Notes under the pieces: model-generated
The model's input: the letters and a program-made list of their open reading frames with translations, nothing else
Databases searched by the model: none
Told to the model about the DNA's origin: nothing
Part shown: piece after piece, positions 21,616 to 33,925 of the stretch
How positions within the stretch are numbered: position 1 is the first letter of the stretch
Layout of the letters: each line of letters begins with the position of its first letter
Source: Amphibalanus amphitrite
Taxonomy: Eukaryota; Arthropoda; Thecostraca; Balanomorpha; Balanidae
NCBI RefSeq assembly: GCF_019059575.1
Contig: NW_024882975.1
Coordinates: forward strand, 90,352 to 154,351
Direction of reading: 5' to 3'
Length of the DNA stretch: 64,000 bases
Position numbers and translations under genes: made by a program

Positions 21616-24600
21616 GACCTCCTGGCCTGGATAACCTGGATGACAGGAGCACCGATCCCATCTGATAGCTATAACTCGTACCGTCGCCCTCACACACCCA
21701 CCACCCGCATCCCGGCTCCAGCTACCCACTAACCTCGCTCCGAGTGACTGCACAGTGCACTGAGTGCACAGTGACCCACAGCGCGCAGCTTCATTATACG
21801 CGAACCGCTCCACCACTCGTCTGATAGTGCAAGACAAAACATCCACTGTGCGAGGCAGCGCCAGCCACACGCCACTCGAGGCACGCTGGCGTCGGACCAA
21901 GAATCTGAGTGAGATCCGAGGCAGTTTCAGGTGGTCAGGTGAGCAGACCGTGGTCGACACTAGCCGCACACAGGTCTACTGCGAGACATCCTGAAGGACG
22001 AGGACAGGGCAGGCGAGCGAAATGGGTGCTCGGGAATCGGAACACGTGAGAGTGACTGGCGGTTTTACTGCCGACTCCGGAACCGCAGAGCCGCCGGTTT
22101 CCGGCTACGTAAGACTGCGGAAAGCTGCAGAAGTGCAGAAGGCCGCAGAAGTGTACTGGATGGATGCCAGGCTCGGGAAAAGGCATGATTCGAGCCTGTG
22201 TGATGCGACGGTGGCCGTGAAGGCTTCAAGCGTTCATACCAGCTGAACTCGCAAACAAATACAGGAGAGTGCAAAATAATAACTGCACGGATAGAGTTTA
22301 AGCATTAGGTAAGCATTCCAACTTATTGGCAACAGATGTCCAACGTAATATCAATTTGGTGGAATAACGAAACCAGAATGGAACTTTGATATAACCCATT
22401 ATGTCTGACTGCTGCTTCACCATCTCTGTATCGCCCGGAACTTGTACGAGCATTGCGCAATATCCGAAAACTAGTTGTACACGCAACAGGATTAAAGTCC
22501 ACCGCTGCCTATTCTTTTAAATTTTCAGTCTGCGAGCCTCTGGCAGAGTCAACAGACATGTTTCGAACTAAAAATAGGTACACTGAGACTGTTACCACGT
22601 GATCGCTTGTCTAGGTAAAACATTCCAATAGAAGTAATCTTTAAAAAGGGTACAGTAAGCACCTTACCTTTTGGTGCATGATTCAGTCGAAACTGAAGGC
22701 CCATCTGGGACGAGCCCGGAACCTCCTATTGTATCAGCTACACAGTAACCCCGCTCAGGTGAAACGGAACCGGCTGAGACCATCCGAATTCCAACCCCAG
22801 GTGCCCTTCGGTCGGGGCCGGACTCCCAAACACACCAAGCAACAGCCTGCTCCTGGTAACAGCCTCTGTCTCTTGGGACTTCGACAGCACCTTCGAGCCC
22901 AGTCTTCATCAAAGACTAACCTTCACGACACAACCTCTCACCGGCGCCCATGTAACGATCCGGGCGTGACAGCCTGCCACCCATGACCTCCGCTCGGCCC
23001 ATAATGACCCCAGACGTGACAGCGGACTTGGTCAGAGCACCGTGCCGAGAGCCGTGCCGAGTACCCGCGAGCTTCGACAGCTGGGTGGACGGTATTGGAC
23101 GCCGCTCCATCCGCCTGGCTGGCGGAGCCCGGTTTCAGCGCACGAAAGGTTCAGGGTACTGGTGTTAGGCATCGGGCAAGCCGCCAGTGGCACGCGTAAG
23201 TTATGTATCGGAGCTGCCATGAAATGGTAAGTTGCAATGTTACGAGGCACAGCTGATGGTCCACTTCAAAGAACGCCCGCCAGCTACAGCCGATGGCGTT
23301 CTTTAAATCGATCACGCGATCAAAGGCAATATATTCCACGGCATTATTCACTACAAGGCCATTGAAGTAACAGACCCAACGAATCAGTACGACATTGCTT
23401 ACATTCCATGAAAAACGATTATGGTCGTAATCATCGCATCCCAGCATATTCTAACTCAAAGCGGTATACAGAAACCTGGATCAACCCGCCAAAAAAGAAG
23501 CATGAGCACCTTAGTTCGGTTCAGAACCACTGACCTATTATTCCTTACTAATGACCAGCAAGTCTGAACCACATCTCCATCCGCATTCTTCAAGCATCCC
23601 ACTACTCGCACCACGCCCAGATACAGATACAATGGTCGCTGTCCCGCCACAGGGACACACCGCCGCCCCTGTTACCAGGAGGCGCAGACAGGGTCGGTGC
23701 CCGATAACCTCTGTGTGCCCCGGGACCTGCCGCCCCACCTGCCGCTCCCCTGCACGGCGCGGCGCCAGGTTAGTTCAGTGGCCTATCTCGGCCTGAAGAG
23801 CTGGGAGCACTATCACCGTTAAAACATAGCCCGAAAGCAATTAGCTCCGGCAGAGGGTGACCGAAATGCACACGGTTCGGCTGTTACGTCAGAAACGCCA
23901 AATGCGGAGAGTGTGGCACGTGAAAGGCACGTGCCACTTGCGTGACACGTGTGCCACATTAAGTCCCGGCAGGTGGTCAGTTTCCTTCATCGGTCGTAAC
24001 GGTTCACCAGCAGAATTCATAGCCAATGATACTGGAAAATGAGAAGCCTACACAAGCAGCACTGGCGCCATATTGAATGTGTCTTGCTTCCATGGTGAGC
24101 CGAGAAAGCGGCGCCAAACCTCACTACTCAAGGCTGTCGCCTGGAGCCGCCTGAAGCCGTCAGGAATAAGCACTTTTCCAGATGAAAACACAGCTGCCTA
24201 GGTAGTACCTTCAGCATCATCCACTGAACTGCAGCTGCATATTTCACTAATGAGGCAAGTCTCAAGAGTGGCTCGCATGACAACCTGACTCGACAATACA
24301 AGTACAGTGCCGGATCCTGGACAGTCATCGGGTTGCGCGGCATTTCCGCAGAATAATTCTCTAGCTGCGCAGAGCTGCCCAGCTCGCCTGTATCTACTAC
24401 AGCTCAAGCCAACAAGCTGCGACAGCTCTGTAGTGTGCTGTCAGGTCACCAAAGTAACCCAGCCCAGCCGGCCAGAGCCGCTATGTGAGCACTGAGCAGT
24501 CAGCCCGACTTCCTGGGAGAAAATAACGCTTCGGGTACTGTCTTACGTCTTCTCGCAAATGTTCGGTGCAGATGTTTCAAATGTTTGTCGCAAATCGGCA

Positions 24601-26477
24601 ACTTCTTAAAAGCTTTGTGTTTGAAAACAGAGCCGGTTTTCTCCTGGCTATTATCGTCAGCGTGTGTTGTCCTTTGTTTGTGTTGGCTGGCTCCACCCCG
24701 AAACGGGTCCCCAGGCCAGCTGCGACTCGAGAACACGTCTATCTTCTCCAGAGCCTGCACAACACGGCCCTGCTGGAATTTTAACGGCCAGCGCCGGCGA
24801 CTCCGCCACATTCGACAAACACCGGACTCCCAGTGGAGAAAGTCAACGGCGATAGCATGCTCTAGAGACATGCAAACTTTCAGGGTCACTCGGCAGTTTT
24901 AAAGTGGAAAAAAAATAATTCACCCTTCGCATAGCATCAAGGTTGAACGCGACACCAAGATTATGTAGGCCACAGACCATTTCAGCCAATTGCTCGCCCA
25001 ATGCATTTGCATAGCAATTTGCTATCAATCGTCAGTGAATTGAAGTGCGGAAACATTTCCCCTTGACAGGCTAGGTTATGCAACAAGGTTACTTTCACCA
25101 ATCATCTGATGAGACGATTGCTCGCTGGTCAGTTCAGTTAGGTTCCTAAAACAGAGCCATGTGGACTGTACAATTACATAGTTGAGGCATACATAAACCT
25201 ACTTCCGCGAGTGCGAGGTGCCGTTCGTCGTGAAAAAAACTGCTTGTTAAGGTCACTCACTGACCACTTAAGTGACAAATGTCAGCAAATGTTTCGGTCC
25301 ATCCGTGTGTGGCTCCATCTTCCGTCAGTCAGTCAGTCAGTCAGTCTGTCACCTGTATCAGTCTGTCAGTCTGCTCACCTGTCGTTCTGACACTCTACAG
25401 ACCCCGCCCTGCCGCACCCCCGTCGGCCCCGTCGGCCGGTCTGCACTGCGATCAATGTGTTTACACGCCCCGACCCGGGCAAGAACTCCCGTCACTGGGG
25501 GAGGGAACGGGACAGGGGAGCCAGGTGCGCCGCCGTGCGCCCCACACCCGTCGAGGACGCGAGCACCGACGAGGGTTTGGTCCGGTGTGAGTAGCTCCGC
25601 GATATGCAGAACTGAGGTTGCTGGCAGGAGCTGATGGAAACGGCAGGACGTGTGACAGGAGTAGGCACACGAGTGCGATAGGTTTACATTTGATCCATCA
25701 ATGCTTTTAGGCATTTAGGCTTTTAGGCTCGATAATGATGCTGAAATTGCAGTTAATATGTGGCTAGTCTAAAAAATAGCCTGTCTTGCTTGTGAACAAG
25801 ATCAGATTTCACCCAACACCAATTAATGACATCAGTTAACACGGACACTTAAAACTAACCGCATATTAATCATGTCAAACAATTCTATGTACACCCACAG
25901 CCATCAACCATTGTTAAAGCTAACAAACTTTGCAGCTCGGCATACCCGCGGCGAGCATACACTGCTATTACAACTTGCGAACTGCAATGGCAAAACACAT
26001 CAGCGTGTCACTCCCAAACGCCCCGACCCCCCCCCCCCCCTCCCGTTCCCACCGGGGGGGAGGGGGGAGGCATGATGTGGCTAAATCGCCACCAGTTGGT
26101 TCTGGTCTGATGCATCCCGGGAGCCTTCGGGCCACAGCCGTCACACAGCCATAACGCCGTGACGCCGTGACGGTGTGACGCAGTGTTGTGACGGGTGACA
26201 GGTACCAGCACTCACTACAGCGAGAGTTTTGTCCGATGATAAATGTCGGTGCTGAGATAGATATCGTGGATATCAGTGTTGAATAATACAGTAGCGACAT
26301 GACCTGCGTGACAGAGGTTATGTTATTGAAGTAGGTTGACACGGCCCCCGGTCGACAGACATGGTAGCCCAAATCTAGTCGGATATGAAAATTCTTCTAA
26401 ATCCATAGACTTTAATGCTCCTTCCCTTGACTATATTTGAGAGGGTTTTATGAAGATACATGACCAGATACAGAAAA
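21616..26477. other. Anonymous sequence, about 4.9 kb
   Basis: No gene supported. Frames of up to 129 codons (for example 24500-24889 minus, and 24566-24784 plus, which has a hydrophobic stretch) have no recognisable motif. Minor items are (CAGT)n at about 25326-25350, a C run at 26027-26040 and a nearby G run forming a possible hairpin. Confidence 0.5.
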
Positions 26478-26800
26478 AAGCGAGATGCTATCTTGTAGAT
26501 TAAATCGTCTACTATCTGCGACTTTCGAAGTGTTTTTCAATCTGAGGTACGGAAATCGTGTTCCCAAGAGACTGAAAGTAGCCATGCTTGACATTAGACC
26601 CAAAGGCAAAAATTCGGAATCTGACGAAATTGGCCATTTTTACGTCTGATTTATGAAAATTCTAGACAGGATATATAAAAACCCGAGATGCTATCAGGTG
26701 GGAAATTTCATTGTCTATTACCGCTTTTTGAAGTGTTTTTCGATCTGAGACCGGCAAATCGTGTTCCCAAGAGACTGAAAGTAACCCTGCTCTACAGCAA
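26478..26800. repeat. Diverged direct duplication, about 199-bp offset
   Basis: Two copies (about 26478-26602 and 26676-26800) share GCGAGATGCTATC / CCGAGATGCTATC, GAAGTGTTTTTC and the block AAATCGTGTTCCCAAGAGAC, with many differences in between. It looks old and non-coding. Confidence 0.7.
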
Positions 26801-28156
26801 GACAATGACAGAATTCTATTATTTGATGGAAGATATCTTAGGCGATAATAACCTTACTACTAATTGCAATGCTTCATTGGAAAGCTCAACAACGACACTG
26901 TCATCGGTCTTTGCATTGCTATTTCACAGAACAACAAAAAATAACGTTTTGAAGCCTTTGAATATTGACTTACTTTTCATCGACGGGCTCGATCCCCATC
27001 ACCACCAACAATTTTCCGGGAAGTCAGGATTTTAGAGATATTTAGGCAGAATTGCAGAGCTGCGTTAATACTACGGCACTTAAATACACATTTTAAGAAA
27101 ACTGCTTTTTTCTTAGCATGAGCTAGGTCTCAGAAACAGCAACATGTCGATATAATGAGGAAAAATAAGTGCAAATGATCGCGCAAGAGAGTATCCTTAG
27201 CTCCCTAGCAACCACCTAGCAACGTAAGGCAAAATAGTAAACAACTCCTGCTGATATCAAGTACTCAGCCTTGGAAGCACAGTAGACGGTCACCATACTG
27301 GGCTTCATACTGAATTTTGCATACCAGAATGGATGTTTCCAACCAAAATTATTTTTCGCGAAATTTATCTTTGTTGCCCTGCTATTTTTCGTAAAACCGA
27401 GATAGACAAACTTAATTATATATAAAATAATATTGTGATAATGAACTTCGCCATATAAAACAAGATAATTGCTGAGATCATGCCTACTGAACTTGGTCCT
27501 ACCCCCTAATTCAATATACCCTGGGTTGACATGCGTTTTGGGGTTTTAAATATCGAGGAAGGTCTTAGTTAATCTGATAGGATTGCCAGTCAAAGGCCCT
27601 GAGACGGTTCATGGAGTTTCGCACAGATGCCTTCCGTTGTGCTCACAGCCAAATAATAAATGATGTGACCACAATCTGTTCGTACTGACAGACATGTGAC
27701 ACTCGTCAATACAGTACAGTCCAGAGCCAGGGTTCGTGATCCGCTTATCGAGGCGATGCATCGAAAATTGCCCAAAGAATGTAGACTCTTCCGCGACACT
27801 TAGGGGTGCTGACCTTTCCAACAAGTCAGTCCAGTTGGTCCGGATGTTATGTAATATTGTACAGCTGCCTTCTTACAAAACAATCAAGCGCTCGTAACGG
27901 TTAATAGAACCACTGACTGTATTTAGGCTAGACATTTATGCAATTTGCATTGAGCACTTCATCAATGAAAATGAATGTACGCGGTTTGTCTCGTCGAATG
28001 GCGCGGAGCGTGCCGCACATAGCATGAAGCTAAAAATAGCAAGGCACATCCGACAAACCCCAAGGCGTATGTTCAGTTTACTCTTCAGACACTAATGGAT
28101 TCAGCATGAATGAAATCAATCAGGACTTTGTCGGATTAGAGTCTCATCAACATCCG
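26801..28156. other. Anonymous AT-rich sequence
   Basis: No gene or element recognised. The longest frame (115 codons, 26688-27035 plus) has no motif I recognise and overlaps the duplication. Confidence 0.5.
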
Positions 28157-28642
28157 TTAGCGTGTCCTCCGATCAACTCCTCTCCCTGTTTGGCTGTGAA
28201 AGGCCGTCAACACCCGGGTTTATCTTCGCCTCCAGCTCTGTGCGAGCCACCGCTTCGTCAAACCCGGGTGGACGACGAGGGTCGGTTGGGAACAAAGGAC
28301 AGGACGGTGATGATGGGGATGGTGGGTGGGCAAACACTCCGCGCACCCCTCGTGCACCGCGGCTCGGCTCACACTGCGCGTGTTGTCGGCCGACCACGGC
28401 GGGCCGCCGCGGTTCTGTTTGTTCTTCTCCACCCTTCTCGTTATCGCCCCCCTCCCCCTCCCCCTTCCCTGGACCCCACTGGCTCGGTGTCGCGTCGTGT
28501 CACCTCGGCCCGCTAATCACGATTCAACGTCCCGTTAATGCTTGATTAGCGTGTCCTCCGATCAACTCCTCTCCCTGTTTGGCTGTGAAAGGCCGTCAAC
28601 ACCCGGGTTTATCTTCGCCTCCAGCTCTGTGCGAGCCACCGC
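28157..28642. repeat. 389-bp unit, tandem, one and a quarter copies
   Basis: A 97-bp stretch (28157-28253, TTAGCGTGTCCTCCGATCAA onward) is repeated at 28546-28642, so the unit is 389 bp with the second copy cut short. The repeated stretches appear identical. The rest of the unit (28332-28548) reappears 4.3 kb away at 32610-32826. Confidence 0.85.
28332..28548. repeat. 217-bp segment, identical copy A
   Basis: The segment runs from AAACACTCCGCGCACCCC to CGTTAATGCTTGATTA. The copy at 32610-32826 has the same length, and I found no difference by eye. The two copies bracket the hAT fragment, the MITE-like element and the 82-bp satellite. Confidence 0.88.
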
Positions 28643-28807
28643 CAAACACCCCAAAGGGGGGGAGGGGCACCGGTGCACCGTGCCCCCTTTGATTTTGGCA
28701 TTTTAACATTAGCCCTATGTGCGTTGCATGGAAAGAATGGGACAAAGAGTCGGCAGTGCCCCCCCCCCCCCCCCCCCCTCTTTAATTGAAGATGTTCCGC
28801 TGCCACT

Positions 28808-28966
28808 TTCTGAGAGGGTAGCCCTTTTTGCACGTAGCACATCTTTTCCCATTGAGAACCTGCGCTCTACTGAGGCGCTTGAAGGGACGCCCGTGTTGAA
28901 CTTTGCGAACACATACTGCAACGCCGGCTCATTGCGGAAGGCCAGTACACTGTACACTGAGGCCAT
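28808..28966 (-). pseudogene. hAT transposase C-terminal dimerisation fragment
   Basis: A minus-strand frame contains ALQYVFAKFNTGVPSSASVE, followed by RRFSMGKDVLRAKRATLSE. This is the characteristic hAT C-terminal block, in which PSS-A-x-x-ER-x-FS is followed by a basic region and LS. The expected tail after LSE is lost, the frame running into a 20-base C/G run at 28759-28778, probably with a frameshift. Nothing N-terminal to it is recognisable, so this is a fragment. It lies next to a hAT-like terminus at about 29236 on the expected side for a minus-strand gene. Confidence 0.8.
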
Positions 28967-29039
28967 CTTCCGTCTTCAAGTCAGGGCTGCTCAATAATCC
29001 ACTATTCCGCTGCTGCATTAATGTCTGTGGGTTAGCTGA

Positions 29040-29236
29040 AAGATCAACGCTCGAACAACGAAAAGTAACGGAGGAACGAAGGAACGGACTGTAACGGAGG
29101 AACGGACAACCAATGTAACGGAAGTTACTTGGTCCGTTACCCTTTTTAAAATGTAACGAGTCCGTTCCTCCGTTCCTAAAAATTGTAACGGCGTTCCGGA
29201 ACGGAGGAACGGAGGAACGGATCGTGCCCACCTATG
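29040..29236. mobile_element. Probable hAT element end with AACGGAGGAACGG repeats
   Basis: Repeats of GTAACGGAGGAACGGA occur in both orientations (about 29063-29125 direct, 29150-29180 inverted, 29186-29222 direct). Read on the minus strand, the outer edge is CATAGGTGGGCACGATCC, resembling the GGTGGGCA-type termini of many hAT elements. I could not find the opposite end or an 8-bp target duplication. Confidence 0.55.
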
Positions 29237-30133
29237 CGTCCTTGAGGCTCGCTTTGGCGGAGCTTAATGACGTCCCATTGGCGACCGAAACTGGTCTGAT
29301 GACCTGGGCATTCCAGCCCAATCAGGAGCCGGACGGCAGGGGGAGGGGGGGGGTCCAACTGACCCCCTCCCCACACGCTAGACGCAACAGAACGCCGCAC
29401 ACGGGCGAGGGATATGACAGGTGTACGGATCAGGCTCATTCGAAAGCCCGACCCATCAGTATCACAAGCGGCGGCCGCCGCCGCGACGGGACAGTGACGA
29501 CCTGCAGTTGTGCAGTTACATTCCGACTTAGCGTTGGGAACGGTCTAACATGAACCTTCTTGTTGATACGTGCCCTGGGAAAAGACCGCAGTCGACACAG
29601 CCAGCCGGGAACCACCGCGGCACGTCAGCGTGACACTCACCATATCAATCCGCCTAGCGCTCGAAGCCAGCCGAAATCGGGGCGCCCGGGGCACCCGGCT
29701 AGCCGACATACAATGCATCTCTGTACGGCGGCGTGACACTGACTGGGGCGGTCTATTCTGCGCACACACCCAGTCTGGAATCCATCACTGCACCGCAAAG
29801 TGACACTGACTATTTCGACCTACCCGACGCACATGTCCAGCCAAGTGTAGGTATCTCCCTTCCCCCCCCCCACCCCCACCCTCCGTTATGACCAGCCCCT
29901 CCCCAGAACCCAGCCGCCGCTGGAGACCGCTCCCAACGCCCCATCTCCCCTCCCTGGGCCTCGGCAGGGCCGACCTGTTTGTCTTAGCGCGCAGCTGCGT
30001 GCCCTCAAACTCTCCCGCTCTGCTCTCCCACCCTCCGCTATCGTCCCGACCGGTCGTAAGCTCCAATATTTGCTCAGCCGCGACAACACCTCGCTGACGG
30101 CGCCTCGTCTTTATCACCTCGGCGTATGCTGTC

Positions 30134-30507
30134 TAGTGGTGTTAGTTTCAGAAATGTATGTCCAATGTCCGTCCAATTCCAATGCTTACGTCGATTTCCG
30201 TCCAAAATGTTTAAGCCAACCATTTGTCCAAAGATGTCCGAAACCTACGCAATAGTTTACACTTAACACTGTTATCTATTTTTTTTTTTCTTTTGTATTT
30301 TTAGCAGCTTTAATGTGTTAATCATCTCAAAGGCTGAACTTTCTATTCGCCAATCAGTGTTAACCACGATTGCTTTATAAAATGCTGAGGTGTAGCAATG
30401 ATTGTCCAAAGTTGTCCAAAGCCTGCCGTCATTGTCCAACCGAATTCCGAATTGGACATTGGACAAAATCGGAATTCCACAGATTCAAGCTACGATTGAC
30501 ACCACTA
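30134..30507. mobile_element. MITE-like element with TAGTGGTGT ends
   Basis: The left end TAGTGGTGTTA (30134) and the right end TGACACCACTA (to 30507) form an 11-bp inverted repeat with one mismatch. Subterminal TTGGACATTGGAC / GTCCAATGTCC motifs are also inverted. No target duplication is evident. The size is 374 bp and nothing in it codes. Confidence 0.5.
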
Positions 30508-30647
30508 AATTGCCGTCTCTCCCAATGCCGCCGCGCCCCGATGGAGGCCACCAGATGCCCGCCCCTCTCCTACACGTGCCCGCCTGTTCTGGATCAGTTC
30601 GCACCATTACCTGCCGGGTAGAACTCGCGATTTACGTCACGTGTCAG

Positions 30648-32331
30648 GTCACACCCGTCGTCGGGCCAGATATGGCTCGACGGGGACCACAGTTGCCAGG
30701 TCCTCCTGTGCACACGCATGTACGGATCAGGTCTCACCCGTCGGCCGTGGCCATGACACGACGGGGACCACAGTTGCCCGGTCGTCCTGTGCACACGGCA
30801 TGTACGGATCAGGTCACACCCGTCGGCCGTGGCCATGACACGACGGGGACCACAGTTGCCCGGTCATCCTGTTCACACGGCATGTACGGATCAGGTCACA
30901 CCCGTCGGCCGTGGCCATGACACGACGGGGACCACAGTTGCCAGGTCCTCCTGTGCACACGGCATATATGGATCAGGTCACACCCGTCGGCCGTGGCCAT
31001 GGCACGACGGGGACCACAGTTGCCAGGTCATCCTGTTCGCACGGCATGTGCGGATCAGGTCACACCCGTCGGCCGTGGCCATGACACGACGGGGACCACA
31101 GTTGCCAGGTCATCCTGTTCACACGGCATGTACGGATCAGGTCACACCCGCCGGTCGTGGCCATGGCACGACGGGGACCACAGTTGCCAGGTCCCCCTGT
31201 GCACACGGCATATACGGATCAGGTCACACCCGTCGGCCGTGGCCATGACACGACGGGGACCACAGTTGCCAGGTCATCCTGTTCACACGTCATGTACGGA
31301 TCAGGTCACACCCGTCGGCCGTGGCCATGACACGACGGGGACCACAGTTGCCAGGTCATCCTGTTCACACGGCATGTACGGATCAGGTCACACCCGTCGG
31401 CCGTGGCCATGACACGACGGGGACCACAGTTGCCAGGTCATCCTGTTCACACGGCATGTACGGATCAGGTCACACCCGTCGGCCGTGGCCATGGCACGAC
31501 GGGGACCACAGTTGCCAGGTCCTCCTGTGCACACGGCATATACGGATCAGGTCACACCCGTCGGCCGTGGCCATGACACGACGGGGACCACAGTTGCCAG
31601 GTCATCCTGTTCACACGGCATGTACGGATCAGGTCACACCCGTCGGCCGTGGCCATGACACGACGGGGACCACAGTTGCCAGGTCCTCCTGTGCACACGG
31701 AATATACGGATCAGGTCACACCCGTCGGCCGTGGCCATGACACGACGGGGACCACAGTTGCCAGGTCATCCTGTTCACACGTCATGTACGGATCAGGTCA
31801 CACCCGTCGGCCGTGGCCATGACACGACGGGGACCACAGTTGCCCGGTCATCCTGTTCACACGGCATGTACGGATCAGGTCACACCCGTCGGCCGTGGCC
31901 ATGACACGACGGGGACCACAGTTGCCAGGTCATCCTGTTCACACGGCATGTACGGATCAGGTCACACCCGTCGGCCGTGGCCATGGCACGACGGGGACCA
32001 CAGTTGCCAGGTCCTCCTGTTCCCACGGCATGTACGGATCAGGTCACACCCGTCGGCCGTGGCCATGACACGACGGGGACCACAGTTGCCAGGTCCTCCT
32101 GTGCACACGGCATGTACGGATCAGGTCACACCCGTCGGCCGTGGCCATGACACGACGGGGACCACAGTTGCCAGGTCATCCTGTGCACATGGCATGTACG
32201 GATCAGGTCACACCCGTCGGCCGTGGCCATGACACGACGGGGACCACAGTTGCCAGGTCCTCCTGTGCACACGGCATATACGGATCAGGTCACACCCGTC
32301 GGCCGTGGCCATGGCACGACGGGGACCACAG
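30648..32331. repeat. 82-bp satellite array, about 20 copies
   Basis: Head-to-tail 82-bp units run GTCACACCCGTCGGCCGTGG, then CCATGACACGACGGGGACC, then ACAGTTGCCAGGTC, a variable ATCCTGTTC or CTCCTGTGC half, and ACACGGCATGTACGGATCAG. Variants alternate in patterns that recur over several units, so multi-unit blocks have been duplicated. The 139-codon frames across it repeat every three units and are artefacts. It is flanked by anonymous sequence and then by the second 217-bp duplicate. Confidence 0.97.
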
Positions 32332-32609
32332 ATGCTGGCCTCTCTAGGCGCACGGTGTCGTGGTCAACTAGATACCCACCCCTCTCCGTCACGCCCACTT
32401 CTATAGCGCCCGTCGAACGGTCCCACCCCCCCCCCCCCATCCCGTCTCCTCGTGGCCGTTCTACCTAGATTCTTCCCTCCCCCCCGCAGCCTATCGCTGC
32501 GCCCACCTGTCATCCTGCGTCCGTCTCCTGTCGCTCCGTTGATGTTGTCCTGTTATTCCGTACACCAAACCGCGCACTTATATCGCGTTCGTCGCGCGCG
32601 CCGCGCGAG

Positions 32610-32826
32610 AAACACTCCGCGCACCCCTCGTGCACCGCGGCTCGGCTCACACTGCGCGTGTTGTCGGCCGACCACGGCGGGCCGCCGCGGTTCTGTTTGT
32701 TCTTCTCCACCCTTCTCGTTATCGCCCCCCTCCCCCTCCCCCTTCCCTGGACCCCACTGGCTCGGTGTCGCGTCGTGTCACCTCGGCCCGCTAATCACGA
32801 TTCAACGTCCCGTTAATGCTTGATTA
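32610..32826. repeat. 217-bp segment, identical copy B
   Basis: Same orientation, length and apparently same sequence as 28332-28548. The flanks differ on both sides: GCGCGCGAG before and AACCACTGC after. Confidence 0.88.
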
Positions 32827-33810
32827 AACCACTGCTGCAGCTACTGTGCGACCCGGGGCAAGCAGGACCCTCTGCAGTCGGTAATTACTCAGTAGTCGCC
32901 CCACGCCGGCTGTTAACCGAAGTGCAGGCTCGTGCCAAGTCCGTGTCGCAGCCAGGAGCACATGAGCCACTTAGTTGGAGCAGGTTGGTCGGCCCAATCC
33001 CTCGTCTCAACTGACCCATGCAGCCTGTGTCTTCGGGGAGACTCGGCGCCGTGACAGCGTCGTAACGACCGGTCCCCTGGGGTGAGGCGAGGAGCTGCAG
33101 CTACCGTTAATGTAACGGCACGCCATTTCACCCGTCCGACAAACACTCGCCACTCCCGGACATTTCGAGGATGGGGCTCAGTTTGTAGCGCGAGAGGTGA
33201 TATCACAGTCTGAGAGAGTCGTGCAGAGTTGAGCGAAGGTCGCTGAGGTGCAGACTGAGAGCATTCGACGCTAGGGGCGCAGAAAAGTGCCGGGAGACGC
33301 CGAAAAAAGAAGCACACTACGGGATTCATGGAAACTTTCAGAGCTAGTGAGATTTGGAAGCTCCAGGAAAGGCTTCCTTTATCAGAAATGTAGTAAAATA
33401 GCCAGAGGCGTCGACAGCGCTATGAAACATTAATCAACATTCCATTCCGCCCCTCACAGCGCTTAAGGACACCTGGGTCAACCATGGGGCTGCCCAATGT
33501 GCGATCAACTCCCGCAGACCTATCTCAGGCGCCATGACTCGGCCCTGAGCACCTCGGGGCTGATGAAGGCTCGCGAATAGGGCGACCGAAGAGGCCGTTC
33601 GCGGAGAGCGAAGTGCTCTACCGGGGCTGTGGTATGTGCTTTTACAGCACGGCCCTGCGATGGGAGGTCGGCGAAGGCCTGGGACACGGAGATGGAAGCA
33701 CCGTTCTGCGAGCTTTGTTTAGACACGAGAAGAATAACACATGCCACTACTACCCTCTACTAAGTCAACAGCAGAAGCGAGAAACTAACAAAGCAGATCA
33801 CTGCGACAGA
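32827..33810. other. Anonymous sequence
   Basis: No gene or element recognised. Frames of up to 138 codons (32913-33329 minus) have no motif. Confidence 0.5.
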
Positions 33811-33925
33811 TTTTTATTACATTTAGTGCGAGCGTTTTGAATGGAGGAGGTGACAAGGCCAGCGCTCACGGTAGCAGAGCTGGTTGCGCAAGCCTTGACC
33901 CATCCGATTGGTAAAAGTTGCTACC
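33811..33925 (-). mobile_element. SINE copy 2, 3' fragment only
   Basis: The stretch from TTTTTATTACATTTAGTGCG through TTTTGAATGGAGGA to AGCAGAGCTGGTTGCG and CCGATTGG matches the tail and 3' body of the SINE copies at 8484-8830 and 35246-35590, more closely the former. Similarity ends near 33920, so the tRNA head is missing: a 5'-truncated copy. Confidence 0.7.

Noticed and set aside
21295-21969. N-terminal 225 residues of the long RT frame
   Set aside because: Pro/Ser/His-rich translation of minisatellite and flank, with no retrotransposon similarity; it is open by chance.
24500-24889. 129-codon minus frame and an overlapping plus frame with a hydrophobic stretch
   Set aside because: No motif, no splice context, and overlapping frames on both strands; most likely chance.
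4711-32331. CRISPR-like repetition in the 76-bp and 82-bp arrays
   Set aside because: Units abut directly with no unique spacers, there are no cas genes, and the genome is eukaryotic.
30402-32468. Series of 139-codon frames with CTDQVTPVGRGHDTTG repeats
   Set aside because: Translations of the 82-bp satellite; the spacing follows the repeat, not a gene.
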